NCBI RefSeq assembly: GCF_014197105.1
Contig: NZ_JACIEV010000002.1
Span: 124,001 to 188,000 of the forward strand
DNA from: Sphingomonas jinjuensis
Lineage (GTDB): Bacteria; Pseudomonadota; Alphaproteobacteria; Sphingomonadales; Sphingomonadaceae
Direction: 5' to 3'
DNA length: 64,000 bases
Position numbers and translations under genes: made by a program. The notes beneath the pieces were generated by a model. It had not been told where the DNA came from and searched no databases. It saw only the letters and a list, made by a program, of their open reading frames with translations. Below are positions 8,340 to 16,710 of the stretch, piece after piece. The number at the start of each line of letters is the position of its first letter. Positions within the stretch are counted from its first letter, which is position 1.

Positions 8340-8540
8340 TCAGGCAGCGGGCCGCGCGGGCTTGGGCTTGACGACCTTCGGCGCCGGCGGTGCCGGCTGC
8401 TCGTCGACCGCCTCGGCAAACGTCGCCTCGACCAACCGCTCGGCTTCCGCGGCATCGACGTCGACGCCGACCTCGAGCAGCTGGCCGCGCACGCGCGAGG
8501 TGGCCGGGCCTTCCTGCCCGACCAGCATCCGGATCTTCAT
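8340..8540 (-). CDS. Small phage protein between capsid and connector
   Basis: 66 residues with an N-terminal MKIRMLVGQEGPA segment and a Pro/Lys-rich tail. Small proteins of this kind often sit between capsid and connector genes in HK97-type modules; function unknown (possibly a capsid-associated or chaperone protein). One base separates it from the connector start. Confidence 0.65.
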   Translation of the reverse strand: MKIRMLVGQEGPATSRVRGQLLEVGVDVDAAEAERLVEATFAEAVDEQPAPPAPKVVKPKPARPAA

Positions 8541-8586
8541 GGGGTGATCTCCTCAGCAAGCGCCAGCCACGGCTGGTGCTGGCGGA

Positions 8587-8612
8587 GGAGGCGGGCCCGG
8601 CGGCCCGCCTCC
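8587..8612 (-). terminator. Hairpin after the capsid gene
   Basis: Perfect 11-bp stem (arms 8587-8597 and 8602-8612) with a 4-base loop in the 79-base gap between the capsid stop and the next small gene. No T-tract follows, so it may be an attenuator or mRNA-processing/stability hairpin limiting read-through from the highly expressed capsid gene rather than a full terminator. Confidence 0.5.
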
Positions 8613-8619
8613 GGGTCGA

Positions 8620-9903
8620 TCAGGCCTGCTTCAGCGCCTTGATCGCGGCGCCGTCGAGCAGGCGGCCGTCGTAGCGGATCAGGCCGGCCATCCCGATCTT
8701 GGGCCAGAAGCGCTCGCGCACGGTGCCGATCAGCGGCGAGCCGACCTTGCGGACGGTGTAGCGGCTGAAGTCACCGAACAGGACCGACTTGTTGCCCGTC
8801 GCGATCCCCGGCGTGTCGTCGTTGACCGAATAGGGCTTGCCGAGAATGACGTCGGGCGCGTTGGCGCGGATGTCGCCGAGCTGCCAGAGGTAGTTGCCCT
8901 GGCCGTCCTTCAGCTTGCGCAGCGCGGCGAGCGAGGTGTCGGCGAACATCCACCGGCACTTGGGGCTGCGGCGATACGCCTGGTTGACCGAGTGCTGCAG
9001 GCCGATCAGCTCGTCGCTGGCGATCGCAGTCGCCGAGGCGGCGGTGATGCCGACCGGTGCGGCGACGACGATGCCCTGCGGCTGGCCCGCGCCGGTACCG
9101 ACGGTCAGCTTGGCGTTGGCACCGCGGCCGAGGCGCTCGCCGAGCTTGCGCGCGATGAACTCCTCGACGTTGAACGCCGAATCCTGGAGCAGCTCGAAGC
9201 TGACCTTCAGCCACGGCGTCGCGAAGACGTACGCGCCGATCGTCAGCTGGCCGAACGTCAGATCGCCCGAATTGTCGTCGACCAGGTCCGCGCCCTCGTT
9301 GAGCGGCGCCGAGGTGTTGGCGGTGTCGTCGTTGGTCGGCAGATCGTAGGGATTGCCGCCGCTGGTCGTCATCTCGTCGGTGATGCCGGGGTCGTACATT
9401 GGACCCCAGTCCTTCATCACCTCGATGATCTTGCCCGCCAGCGTCCGCGGCACGGTGTAGCCGCCCGCCGCCGGCGTGCCCGCCACCTGGGTACGGTTCT
9501 CGACGAAGCCGCGGCGCAGCAGCGTGCGCTGCTCGGGCGCGAGCGCGGACACGTCGCCGCCCTCGGCCAGCATCGCCAGGAAGGCGCCGCGATATTCGGC
9601 TTGGGCGCGCTCGCCGCCGACGTCGCGGTCGTCGTCGCCGTCGCCGTCGCTGCCGCGGTGCTCGGCGTCGTCGCCGCGCGGGCGCTGGCGCTCGCGGCGC
9701 TCCTCGTCCTTGCGCTCGGCGGTCGCCATCCGCTCCTCGCGGGTGATCTTGCCGTCGAGCGCGTCGAGTTCGCCCATGATCGTGTCGTGGCGCGTTTCGA
9801 GTTCCGCGGCGCGGGCGTCATCGGTGTTCTTGTTGATCTCGTCGAGCGCCTCGCGGGCCTGCGTCACCAGGCGCCCGCGCTGCTCGTGCAGCTGGGTCAG
9901 CAT
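8620..9903 (-). CDS. Major capsid protein, HK97 fold, with N-terminal delta domain
   Basis: 427 residues from ATG at 9903. The first ~110 residues are a charged coiled coil (scaffolding delta domain, rich in E/R/D, with an acidic RGSDGDGDDDRD run) expected to be removed by the prohead protease. The core begins near 'RAFLAMLAEGG...VENRTQVAGTPAAGGYTVPRTLAG', with the classic P-domain 'LIGLQHSVNQAYR' and a C-terminal domain ending in 'DGRLLDGAAIKALKQA'. Forms the icosahedral shell. Confidence 0.95.
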   Translation of the reverse strand: MLTQLHEQRGRLVTQAREALDEINKNTDDARAAELETRHDTIMGELDALDGKITREERMATAERKDEERRERQRPRGDDAEHRGSDGDGDDDRDVGGERAQAEYRGAFLAMLAEGGDVSALAPEQRTLLRRGFVENRTQVAGTPAAGGYTVPRTLAGKIIEVMKDWGPMYDPGITDEMTTSGGNPYDLPTNDDTANTSAPLNEGADLVDDNSGDLTFGQLTIGAYVFATPWLKVSFELLQDSAFNVEEFIARKLGERLGRGANAKLTVGTGAGQPQGIVVAAPVGITAASATAIASDELIGLQHSVNQAYRRSPKCRWMFADTSLAALRKLKDGQGNYLWQLGDIRANAPDVILGKPYSVNDDTPGIATGNKSVLFGDFSRYTVRKVGSPLIGTVRERFWPKIGMAGLIRYDGRLLDGAAIKALKQA

Positions 9904-9970
9904 GTCGGGGTGTTCCTCAGTGTCCGCGTCGGGAAAAGCGCCGACGCACGCCTCGGGCGTGGCCCGGTGA

Positions 9971-10588
9971 TCAGTAGAGGCGGCGCGCCGCGTGATCGGT
10001 CGCCGCCTTGCGCGCCAGCCGCGCCGAGCCGCCGGCGCGGTCGTGCTCGCGGCGCTCGGCGCGCGCGTGCTCGAGCGACCGCAGCCCGATCTCGGTCTCG
10101 GGATATTGCGGAAAGGCGGTGATGGTGACCTCAAGCAGCTCGACCTCCTCGAGCGTGCGGCGAACCGGCTCGACCGTCTCGTCCCACACCTGCCGGCGCG
10201 CGATGAAGCCGAACGACATGCCCTTCACGTCGCCGCGCGCGATCAACACCGCCAGGTCGCGCCCGTCGGTCGTGTCGGGCAGGTCGATCTCGACCGCCAG
10301 GCCGCGCTCGTCCTCCGCCAGCCGCATCGTGCCGGCGCCGGTGCGGCCGAGCACGCGATCGGTCTGGTGGCTGTAGAGCGCCAGCACGTCGGCCGAACGC
10401 AGCGTCGCGGTAAAGGCGCCCGGCGCGATCGTCTCGACCCAGCAGCCGCCGATGTCGGTCTGGGTGTCGAAGACCGCGGCGTAGCCCCGCACGGTGCGGC
10501 CATTGGCGCCCGTCGCCAGTTCGCGCACCTCGAGCGGCCGATCGAGGACGCGACGCTCGCGGCCGTCAGGCTGCTTGGGTTTCGGCAT
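9971..10588 (-). CDS. HK97-family prohead protease (peptidase U35)
   Basis: 205 residues. Catalytic His in LYSHQTDRVLG and catalytic Ser in KGMSFGF, with 'VRGYAAVFD' and 'EVTITAFPQYPET' as in the family. Cleaves the capsid delta domain during maturation. Overlaps the portal stop by 23 bases, and is followed by 67 bases before the capsid gene. The Arg-rich C-terminal tail beyond the protease core may serve as scaffold contact. Confidence 0.93.
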   Translation of the reverse strand: MPKPKQPDGRERRVLDRPLEVRELATGANGRTVRGYAAVFDTQTDIGGCWVETIAPGAFTATLRSADVLALYSHQTDRVLGRTGAGTMRLAEDERGLAVEIDLPDTTDGRDLAVLIARGDVKGMSFGFIARRQVWDETVEPVRRTLEEVELLEVTITAFPQYPETEIGLRSLEHARAERREHDRAGGSARLARKAATDHAARRLY

Positions 10589-11840
10589 CAGCCAGGTCCT
10601 TCGTGTCTTCGGTGGCAGGTTCCACCGGCGCGGGCTCCACCGGCTGGCTGCCCAGGGGTACCGTGGCGCCCTGGATGTAGAGCGTGTCGCCGTCGGGCAG
10701 CGGCGGCCGATCCTCGAGCGCCCGCGCCTCGTTGGGCGTGATCTGCGCGGTCTGGATCTGGCGCGCGATGCCCTCGACCCGGCTCTTGAAGTCGCCGCGC
10801 TGCAGGCCCTCGAGGTTGTGCTTGATCTCGCGCGCGCGCCGGCGCTGGCCGAACAGCTTCAGGTTGAGCTGCTGCTCGAAGATCACCGCCCAGTGGACGA
10901 CCAGGTGCTTCACCAGCTGCAGGTCCTGCTGCTCGGTGTTGGAAAAGGTGCCCTTCGACAGGTCCTGGAGGAACACCGGCGGCAAGCCATAGAGCCGAGC
11001 GATCTCCTGGATCTGGAACAGCCGCGCCTCGGTCATCTGGCCCTTGTCGGGATCGATCCCGACGGGCTTGAGCGAATGGCCGGGAGGCATTCCGAAGAAC
11101 GCGCGACCCGCCTTGCGCGCCAGCTCGATCGCGCGTTGGATCTGCTCGGTCGCGCGCTTGAACGCGTCGGGACCTTGCGGCAGCGGCCCTTCCAGCGCCA
11201 TCGGCGGGATGCCGCCACCGGCGAAGAAGCCCGCCGCGAAATCGTTCATCGCGATCGCGAGGCCGATCGACTTCCGGCCGACGTGAATCGGGCCGTACGC
11301 CGCCAGCTGATCGGGACGCAGCGCAAAGGTGACGTCGATGACGTCGGCGGCCGGATATTCGTTCGCGCCGATCCGGTAGTAACGGCGACCGCCGCGTCGC
11401 CCGACGGTCGTCTGGTTCGGGTCCATCGGCCAGATCGCCACCGGGCGAACGCCGCGGCGCTCGATCCAGCTGACGCCGCGTCCGCCCGTGAAAACCCCCT
11501 GCCACATGTACCGGCGCCAGTCGGCGCTGGTCCATTCGTCGTTGGGCGCCTCGTTGAGCAGCATCTGCAGCTCGCCGTCGACGCGCTTGGCCTCGCCGGC
11601 CGCGCTGCGGTAAGCGTGCAGCGGCAGCGTCGCCATCATTCGCGACAGGAAGTTCACGGCGTCGAAGACCGCCGGTACCTCGAGCGCCGTCTCGACCGTG
11701 ACGCGGGGAAGATCGACGCGACCGCCGCCGGCGACGCCCAGAAACGACGCCCACTCGTCCCACGAGGCGGCGCTGGCGATCTCGCCCGGCCGCTCCATCG
11801 AACGCTGCTCGCGCTCGCCGCCGAAGGGCCACAGCCTCAT
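10566..11840 (-). CDS. Portal protein, HK97 type
   Basis: 424 residues, ATG at 11840 overlapping the large terminase stop (ATGA). Conserved features: 'ALEVPAVFDAVNFLSRMMATLPLHAYR', 'SADWRRYMWQGVFTGGRG' and 'EIARLYGLPPVFLQDLSKGTFSNTEQQDL'. Forms the dodecameric ring through which DNA enters and leaves. The last ~40 residues are Pro/Glu-rich. Confidence 0.95.
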   Translation of the reverse strand: MRLWPFGGEREQRSMERPGEIASAASWDEWASFLGVAGGGRVDLPRVTVETALEVPAVFDAVNFLSRMMATLPLHAYRSAAGEAKRVDGELQMLLNEAPNDEWTSADWRRYMWQGVFTGGRGVSWIERRGVRPVAIWPMDPNQTTVGRRGGRRYYRIGANEYPAADVIDVTFALRPDQLAAYGPIHVGRKSIGLAIAMNDFAAGFFAGGGIPPMALEGPLPQGPDAFKRATEQIQRAIELARKAGRAFFGMPPGHSLKPVGIDPDKGQMTEARLFQIQEIARLYGLPPVFLQDLSKGTFSNTEQQDLQLVKHLVVHWAVIFEQQLNLKLFGQRRRAREIKHNLEGLQRGDFKSRVEGIARQIQTAQITPNEARALEDRPPLPDGDTLYIQGATVPLGSQPVEPAPVEPATEDTKDLADAETQAA

Positions 11841-13615
11841 GCGGCCTGGACCATGTCGAAGTCGGGATCGTCCCAGGGGGAAGTCGGCATCTCTTCTTCC
11901 TCCTTGGCCAGCGCGACGGCGAGCGCCGCGATCAGCGCGACCGGGTTGTCGATCTTCGCTTCCGCGCGGGGCTTGCGCGGATAAACATTGTCCTTGGCAT
12001 CGGCCTGGGCGACGACGTTGTTCATCTCCCACTCCATCACCGGGCAGCCCGCGTGACGGATCAGCTGCGCCTTGGTGAAGGCGTCGAGCTGTTTCATGGG
12101 ATCGGAGAAGTTGAGCACCATCGGCCGCACCTCGATGACGGGCGCGCCCTTCTTCACCAGGCGGTTGATCAGCATCGTCGCCTGGGCCGGGTCGTAGGCA
12201 ATCTGCTCGACGTCGAAGATGTCGCGCGCCTCGTCGATCGCCAGCTCGATCTCTTCGAAGTCGGTGATGTTGCCGATGCTGACGTCGAGCAGACCCTGCT
12301 GGTCCCAACCCTGATAGGCGCTGGTGTCCTCGACCGCTTTGCTCGGCAGGAAATAGCGGCCCAGCCGGATGAACGGGTCGTCGGCGGTCGGCCGGTCGCC
12401 GAGCGGCAGGATCAGATATTCGAGCGCGGCGATGTCGACCTTCGACGCCAGGTCGAGGCTTAGGATCGCGCGACGACCAGCGAAGCGCTCGAGCGCCGCC
12501 GCCTCGGCGAACAGCACCGGGATTGCCGGATCGGCGCACCGGCGCCACGCCTCGATGTCGAAATAGGCCGCCTTCGCCGCGACCCACAGGTTGAGATGCT
12601 TGGTCTTGAAGATGCCGCGCTTGCGCGGCGTGTTGATCGCGTCGCGCTGGCGGGCGAGCAGGTAATCGAGGCCGACCGAGATCCCGATGTTGGGATTGGC
12701 CTTGCGAAGCGCCGCCTCGCTCTTCCAGTCGTCATCCTCGTCGATCGAATATTCGGCAAAGAAGGTATCGTCGTCGATCGGCGGGCCGCCGTTGTGACCG
12801 ATGCCGTCGAGCCGCTCGCGCTGCTCGAGGATCATCGCGTAGCACGGCCCGGCCAAGTTCTCGCCGGCGGTGGTGATCAGCAGCTGCAGCGGCTGGTCGC
12901 GCGCGCCCATGCCGGTGATCATCGTGTCGACTTGCGCGTCGTCGGCGTGCTCGTGGTATTCGTCGTGGATCGAGCAGCTCGGCGACTGGCCGTCGCCAGG
13001 ATCGCCGATGATCGTTTCCATCCGCGACCCGTCGTCGGGACGGTGCAGCTGCTTGGCGAGCAGCTCGATCCCGAACTTGGCGCGCAGCGCCGGCAGGCGT
13101 TGGACCATCAGCCTGGCGGGGCGAAACACCTCCCACGCCTGCTTCTCGTTGGTCGCACCCGAATAGACTTCGGCGCCGAACTCGTCGTCGGCGCACAGCA
13201 TGTAGAGCGCGATGCCCGAAGCGATCGCCGATTTGCCGTTCTTGCGCGGCACGACGAGCATCCACCGCCGGAAGCGGCGGGTGCCCTGCTGCGTCCCTGC
13301 CTTGTGCAGCCATCCGAAGACGACGCAGATGTTCCAGATTTGCCAGGGCTGGAGGACGAGCTTCTTCTTCTGGCGTGCCCATGGCCCCTTGGTGTGCGGC
13401 AGCAGTTCGATGAACCGGCAGGGCCTGCTCGCCCGCGCCTCGTCGAAACGGTACGGAAACTCGTCGCCGGCCGCCGTCACCAGCTCGGCGAGGAAGCGCT
13501 TGCACTGCAGCCGGATCTGCTTGCCGGCGAGGATCTTCCCGCTGACGACGTCGGCGGCGTACTGGCGCGCGATCGCGGGATAGTCCCGCGCCGGCAAGCC
13601 GGGAAGGGTCGACAC
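11837..13615 (-). CDS. Terminase large subunit (ATPase-nuclease)
   Basis: 592 residues, GTG start at 13615, two bases after the small-subunit stop. ATPase: deviant Walker A VPRKNGKSA near residue 120, Walker B-like 'SIHDEYHEH' around 215-225, and a coupling motif ITTAGEN. The nuclease domain starts about residue 380 with LSLDLASKVD; a further acidic cluster is present near the C-terminus. Of the HK97/YmfN terminase_1 type, consistent with cos or headful cutting assisted by the nearby HNH protein. Confidence 0.95.
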   Translation of the reverse strand: MSTLPGLPARDYPAIARQYAADVVSGKILAGKQIRLQCKRFLAELVTAAGDEFPYRFDEARASRPCRFIELLPHTKGPWARQKKKLVLQPWQIWNICVVFGWLHKAGTQQGTRRFRRWMLVVPRKNGKSAIASGIALYMLCADDEFGAEVYSGATNEKQAWEVFRPARLMVQRLPALRAKFGIELLAKQLHRPDDGSRMETIIGDPGDGQSPSCSIHDEYHEHADDAQVDTMITGMGARDQPLQLLITTAGENLAGPCYAMILEQRERLDGIGHNGGPPIDDDTFFAEYSIDEDDDWKSEAALRKANPNIGISVGLDYLLARQRDAINTPRKRGIFKTKHLNLWVAAKAAYFDIEAWRRCADPAIPVLFAEAAALERFAGRRAILSLDLASKVDIAALEYLILPLGDRPTADDPFIRLGRYFLPSKAVEDTSAYQGWDQQGLLDVSIGNITDFEEIELAIDEARDIFDVEQIAYDPAQATMLINRLVKKGAPVIEVRPMVLNFSDPMKQLDAFTKAQLIRHAGCPVMEWEMNNVVAQADAKDNVYPRKPRAEAKIDNPVALIAALAVALAKEEEEMPTSPWDDPDFDMVQAA

Positions 13616-13617
13616 GG

Positions 13618-14130
13618 CTAGAAGTCGCCGAACTCGTTCACCGGCTCCTTCTTGCCGCTCGCGAGCTTCAGCGCGGCCGACGGCGACAGCATCAAGTCGC
13701 CCAGCAGCGACTGTGCGTGGCGCATCGCCTCCGACAGCATCGCGACCTCGGGCCGCGCCCGGATCATCTCGGTCACCACCTTCTCACCGTCGACGCGCTT
13801 CACCGTCGTGCTGGTGCAGGTGTCGCCGGTGATTTCCAGGACCGCCTGCCAGCGCTGGATCTGCTCGAAGCGCTGCGCCAGCAGCGCCGTGATCTGGGTG
13901 AACGCCGGATCGGCCCGCCCCTGCGCCGCCAGCAGATCGGCGATCTCGCGAAACATCAGCTGCGCGTAATCGGACAGGTGGATCGGCGCGACCATCATCG
14001 CGCTCGGATGCCCGGCGACCGCGATCTCCTTGCGCGCCGCAGCCGTCAGCCCCAGCGCCGGATCCCGCCTCTTGGGCCCCGCGCCTGGCCGGGCTCCACC
14101 GCTCGCCATGGCCATGTCTCCCGGGCGCAC
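13618..14130 (-). CDS. Terminase small subunit, P27 family
   Basis: 170 residues. The Gly/Ala/Arg-rich N-terminus is followed by a helical region 'DYAQLMFREIADLLAAQGRADPAFTQITALLAQRFEQIQRW' typical of P27-type small terminases, and a C-terminal 'LLGDLMLSPSAALKLA'. Recognises the packaging site and loads the large subunit. An earlier start than the ATG at 14130 is not needed; alternative internal ATG at MAMASGG is possible. Confidence 0.88.
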   Translation of the reverse strand: MRPGDMAMASGGARPGAGPKRRDPALGLTAAARKEIAVAGHPSAMMVAPIHLSDYAQLMFREIADLLAAQGRADPAFTQITALLAQRFEQIQRWQAVLEITGDTCTSTTVKRVDGEKVVTEMIRARPEVAMLSEAMRHAQSLLGDLMLSPSAALKLASGKKEPVNEFGDF

Positions 14131-14241
14131 ATTTTAGGTTTGAATAAGCCCGCACGAAAATTTGGTTCAGCAGCGGTGTCCGGGGGTCGGCCGCGCCAGG
14201 GATGGACCCTCCCCCTCCCCGCCGGCCCCGATCGGCGCCGA

Positions 14242-14568
14242 TCAGGCCGCGTCGGGCTTGCCACCGCGCCGGCGCTCGGCATCCTCGCGTCGCGTCTTCG
14301 CTCGGTGGCAGGGGCCGCACAGGCCCTGCTTGTTCGATCGGGTGTCGCTGCCGCCCTCGGCCAGCGGGACGATGTGGTCGACCTCCTCGGTCGAGGTCTC
14401 GATTCCTCGCGCCAGGCAGGTCCTGCAGAGAGGCTCCTCGGCCACCACCTGGGCTCGCTCGCGCTGCCCGGCCCGGCCGCGCTTGCGGCGGTCGGGCGCA
14501 CTGATCGCCGGCGCCCACTTCGCACGCGACGGCTTGAGCCCGCCCAGCGCGGGCGGCTGCCAGGCCAT
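14242..14568 (-). CDS. HNH endonuclease
   Basis: 108 residues. A CxxC pair (LCRTCLARG), then EEVDHIVPLAEGGSD with the His-His-type HNH core, and a second pair in GLCGPCHRAKT. The Gam-like gene stop and this ATG overlap by one base (TGATG). Free-standing HNH proteins next to terminases assist cos cleavage in many HK97-like phages, so that is the likely role; there is no sign of an intron or split gene around it. Confidence 0.92.
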   Translation of the reverse strand: MAWQPPALGGLKPSRAKWAPAISAPDRRKRGRAGQRERAQVVAEEPLCRTCLARGIETSTEEVDHIVPLAEGGSDTRSNKQGLCGPCHRAKTRREDAERRRGGKPDAA

Positions 14569-15089
14569 CAGCCGGCGATCGTGCCGTCCTGCTTGGCCCG
14601 GCCCACGAAGAAGACGTCAGCCCCACTCGCCAGGTCGAAGCCCATCACCCGCAGCCTGTCGCCATGCGTCTTGTGGTCGAGCCCGCCTCGCACCGCCGCC
14701 TTGTCGACGGCATAGGTCACCCGGATGTAGGGCTTCGCCCACGCACCAGCCGCCTGCAGCTTGGCCAGCCCATCGTCGGCCACGTCACCAGGCAATGCCA
14801 GCCGACGCGCAGCCACCTTGGTCCCGATGTCGCACCCGCCGAGTAGCGCCGACTTGCGCTTGCCCGTCAGCACCTCGCCCTTGTTGCGCGCCCACCAGGG
14901 CTCGACCACCGTCACCAGCGCCGCTCGCTCGGCAAGCGGATCCACCAGCAGCGCATCGGCCGTGGCGTTGATCTGCGCGATCGCCTCGGCCCGGTTCTCC
15001 TCGATCCGGGCGACGTCGCGATCGAGCACCGCGATCCGCTCCAGGACCGGCACCGCGGCTTCCACCGCGGCGTTGACGCGCAGCTTCAT
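14568..15089 (-). CDS. Gam-like host-nuclease inhibitor
   Basis: 173 residues. N-terminal coiled coil (VPVLERIAVLDRDVARIEENRAEAIAQI), then a WWARNKGEVLTGKRKSALLGG segment and basic beta region, the layout of Mu Gam-like DNA-end-binding proteins. Would protect linear phage DNA ends from RecBCD/AddAB. ATG at 15089 overlaps the small upstream gene (ATGA). Confidence 0.72.
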   Translation of the reverse strand: MKLRVNAAVEAAVPVLERIAVLDRDVARIEENRAEAIAQINATADALLVDPLAERAALVTVVEPWWARNKGEVLTGKRKSALLGGCDIGTKVAARRLALPGDVADDGLAKLQAAGAWAKPYIRVTYAVDKAAVRGGLDHKTHGDRLRVMGFDLASGADVFFVGRAKQDGTIAG

Positions 15090-15241
15090 GCCGAGGCCTT
15101 TCCGGCAAGGCGAAGCGACGCGATCGTCGCTTCCTGGGCGCGCATCGTGGCGACGATCGCCGCCATCTGGTCGCGCTCGACGACCATCCGGTCGCCGGCC
15201 GCCTCGCTGACGGCCGCTTCGAGGTCGTTGAGGTCGATCAT
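15086..15241 (-). CDS. Very small phage protein (51 aa)
   Basis: Open frame MIDLNDLEAAVSEAAG... of 51 residues, largely helical and charged (ERDQMAAIVATMRAQEATIV), ending in an ATGA overlap with the Gam-like gene and starting four bases after the stop of the upstream gene. The tight packing and coding-like composition support it. Function unknown. Confidence 0.6.
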   Translation of the reverse strand: MIDLNDLEAAVSEAAGDRMVVERDQMAAIVATMRAQEATIASLRLAGKASA

Positions 15242-15245
15242 TCAG

Positions 15246-15473
15246 TCACCACGCTGCGCAAAGCCCGTCCGCGCTGATCCAGAGCGGCGGGCGTGAAGGG
15301 GGGCGCGACACCCGCCCGCGCACGGCCTGGCGAAGCCTGTCGGCCAGCCGATCAGCCCGTTCGGCGATGTCGCCGTGTTCGCGTTGAGCGCCTCGACCCA
15401 GCTCGCCCTCGATGCCCTCGATCTCGTCCGATAAGGCGCGCAGATCAGCGGCGACTGAGGAAGCCTGGGTCAT
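15246..15473 (-). CDS. Small helical phage protein (75 aa)
   Basis: From the ATG at 15473 (MTQASSVAADLRALSDEIEGIEGEL...). The frame is open further upstream, but that part runs through a terminator-like hairpin, so the internal ATG is preferred. N-terminal two-thirds is a charged amphipathic helix; the C-terminus is Arg/Pro-rich. First gene of the leftward packaging/structural operon after the hairpin. Function unknown. Confidence 0.55.
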   Translation of the reverse strand: MTQASSVAADLRALSDEIEGIEGELGRGAQREHGDIAERADRLADRLRQAVRGRVSRPPSRPPLWISADGLCAAW

Positions 15474-15484
15474 GCGGCTGCTCC

Positions 15485-15531
15485 GAAAAACACCGAAGCC
15501 CGCTCGCCCAGGGGGTGGGGCGGCGGGCTTC
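15485..15531 (-). terminator. Leftward rho-independent terminator before the structural operon
   Basis: Arms GAAGCCCGC (15495-15503) and GCGGGCTTC (15523-15531), with further pairing inside the 19-base loop region, followed on the minus strand by GGTGTTTTTCGG. It sits between the 216-aa gene and the packaging genes, where a phage would need an antitermination step or a separate late promoter. Confidence 0.6.
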
Positions 15532-15588
15532 AGACGCAGGTGTCGCGGGGTCGATTTGCCGTTTGGCTGACCGTTTTTCGACGTGCCC

Positions 15589-15608
15589 TTGCGGGAACGT
15601 TCCCGCAA
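15589..15608. promoter_or_regulatory. 20-bp perfect palindrome
   Basis: TTGCGGGAACGTTCCCGCAA is a perfect 20-bp palindrome abutting the stop codon (15611-15609) of the upstream gene. No T-tract follows on either strand. It could be an operator for a dimeric regulator of the late region or just an mRNA 3'-end hairpin. Confidence 0.45.
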
Positions 15609-16259
15609 TTACACGGGTCGCGGCCTCGGCCGGCCACGCAGCAGGATCCACAGCTCGAGCGCATCGACCAGCAGCACTCGCGCCCGCCGATCGCTGACCC
15701 GGTGGCTGCGCGCCGCGATCGTCAGCCCGACGTCGGCGACGATGATGTCGACCACCAGCGCGAACCGCTCCACCGATCGCCGCCACTCGTCGTAGCGCAG
15801 CTCGCGGATCGCGCCTGCGCTGAGCACGTCACCCGCCAGCTCGGGACGAAAGCTGCAGTCGACGCGATCGAACGCGAACGACGACTTGATCCCCACGTGG
15901 TTGCAGATCGCCTCATAGGTCTCGGCGATGTCGAGCGCGGCGATCAGCTGCTCCGACGTGACGGTGCCGCTGGCGTGGAGCCGGGCGAGCGAGCCCGCGC
16001 GCTTGCGGGCGCGATCGGCGTGGTACACGGTCTGCGCCGTCCCGCGCCCGCCGCCCCATTCCTCGCGCAGCTGCACCTGCTCCTCGATGCCGGGCAGCAG
16101 CCGCGTCGAGGCGAGCTGCAGCTCGTGCCGGCGCGCCTTCCATTCGCTCTTCGAGATGCCCCTGGGCCGGGTGCACGCCGAGGGCTTCGGCCGAGGCTGC
16201 TCGAGCACCAGGTGGTGGAAGCGTTGCCGCTCGCGTTCGACGCTATCGATCTTGTCCAT
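15609..16259 (-). CDS. Phage protein of unknown function (216 aa), late-control position
   Basis: From ATG at 16259 (MDKIDSVERERQRFHHLV...). Basic N-terminal third (KSEWKARRHELQL), a Gly-rich WGGGRGTAQTVY turn, a central helix pair (TVTSEQLIAALDIAETYEAICNHVGI) and a hydrophobic C-terminal helix ahead of RGRPRPRP. No family recognised. It overlaps the winged-helix gene by 17 bases and precedes a terminator and the structural operon, so a role in late transcription is possible but unproven. Confidence 0.6.
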   Translation of the reverse strand: MDKIDSVERERQRFHHLVLEQPRPKPSACTRPRGISKSEWKARRHELQLASTRLLPGIEEQVQLREEWGGGRGTAQTVYHADRARKRAGSLARLHASGTVTSEQLIAALDIAETYEAICNHVGIKSSFAFDRVDCSFRPELAGDVLSAGAIRELRYDEWRRSVERFALVVDIIVADVGLTIAARSHRVSDRRARVLLVDALELWILLRGRPRPRPV

Positions 16260-16638
16260 GGTCCCCCGGCTCGTTGGCCGAGGGCAAATACTTGAGCGCG
16301 CGAAGCCGCGGCAGGTGTTCATCCGGGAACGGCTCGGGCGCGTGCGGCGGCGCCCCGTTCACGCCCCAGCCGAGGTGGTCGAGGATCTCGCCGAGCAGCT
16401 CACGGCTGCGCGTCACGTCACGGACGACAATCCCGCGCTGCACCCCGCGCCGCCGCTCGATGATCCCGGCCTTCTCGAGCTGGGCGAGCAGCACCTTTAC
16501 CCGGGTGACACTAACCTTCAGCTCGCACGAGATCTCGAGCAGGCTGGGACTGCGCCGATCGCGCACCAGCCTCTCCATGATGAACGCCAGCGCCTGATCC
16601 CTGCGCCGCGGCGCAGGGACGACGACCCGATGCTCCAC
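16243..16638 (-). CDS. Winged-helix (LexA-type HTH) DNA-binding protein
   Basis: 131 residues. Residues about 12-70 (DQALAFIMERLVRDRRSPSLLEISCELKVSVTRV... followed by LLAQLEKAGIIERRRGVQRGIVVRD) form a LexA/MarR-like winged helix with a clear recognition-helix segment. No S24 peptidase domain, so not LexA itself. Overlaps the next gene by 17 bases; probably a regulator or replication-accessory DNA-binding protein of the phage. Confidence 0.75.
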   Translation of the reverse strand: MEHRVVVPAPRRRDQALAFIMERLVRDRRSPSLLEISCELKVSVTRVKVLLAQLEKAGIIERRRGVQRGIVVRDVTRSRELLGEILDHLGWGVNGAPPHAPEPFPDEHLPRLRALKYLPSANEPGDHGQDR

Positions 16639-16710
16639 GCTGCCATATTCCCCCCGGAAGAGCGAACATAGGGTGAATGGGGAGCTAGAGCTAGCGTCGC
16701 TACGCAGGTA

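Noticed and set aside
8341..8455. Upstream extension of the connector gene
   Set aside because: The extension overlaps the small preceding gene and is Arg/Ser-rich; ATG at 8338 fits the family start.
14242..14568. Homing endonuclease in an intron
   Set aside because: No interrupted gene around the HNH frame; free-standing HNH next to terminases is usual in phages.
1..16259. Gene transfer agent cluster
   Set aside because: Tail order is GTA-like, but the block continues into a repressor/Cro switch, integrase and attachment tRNA, which define a prophage.
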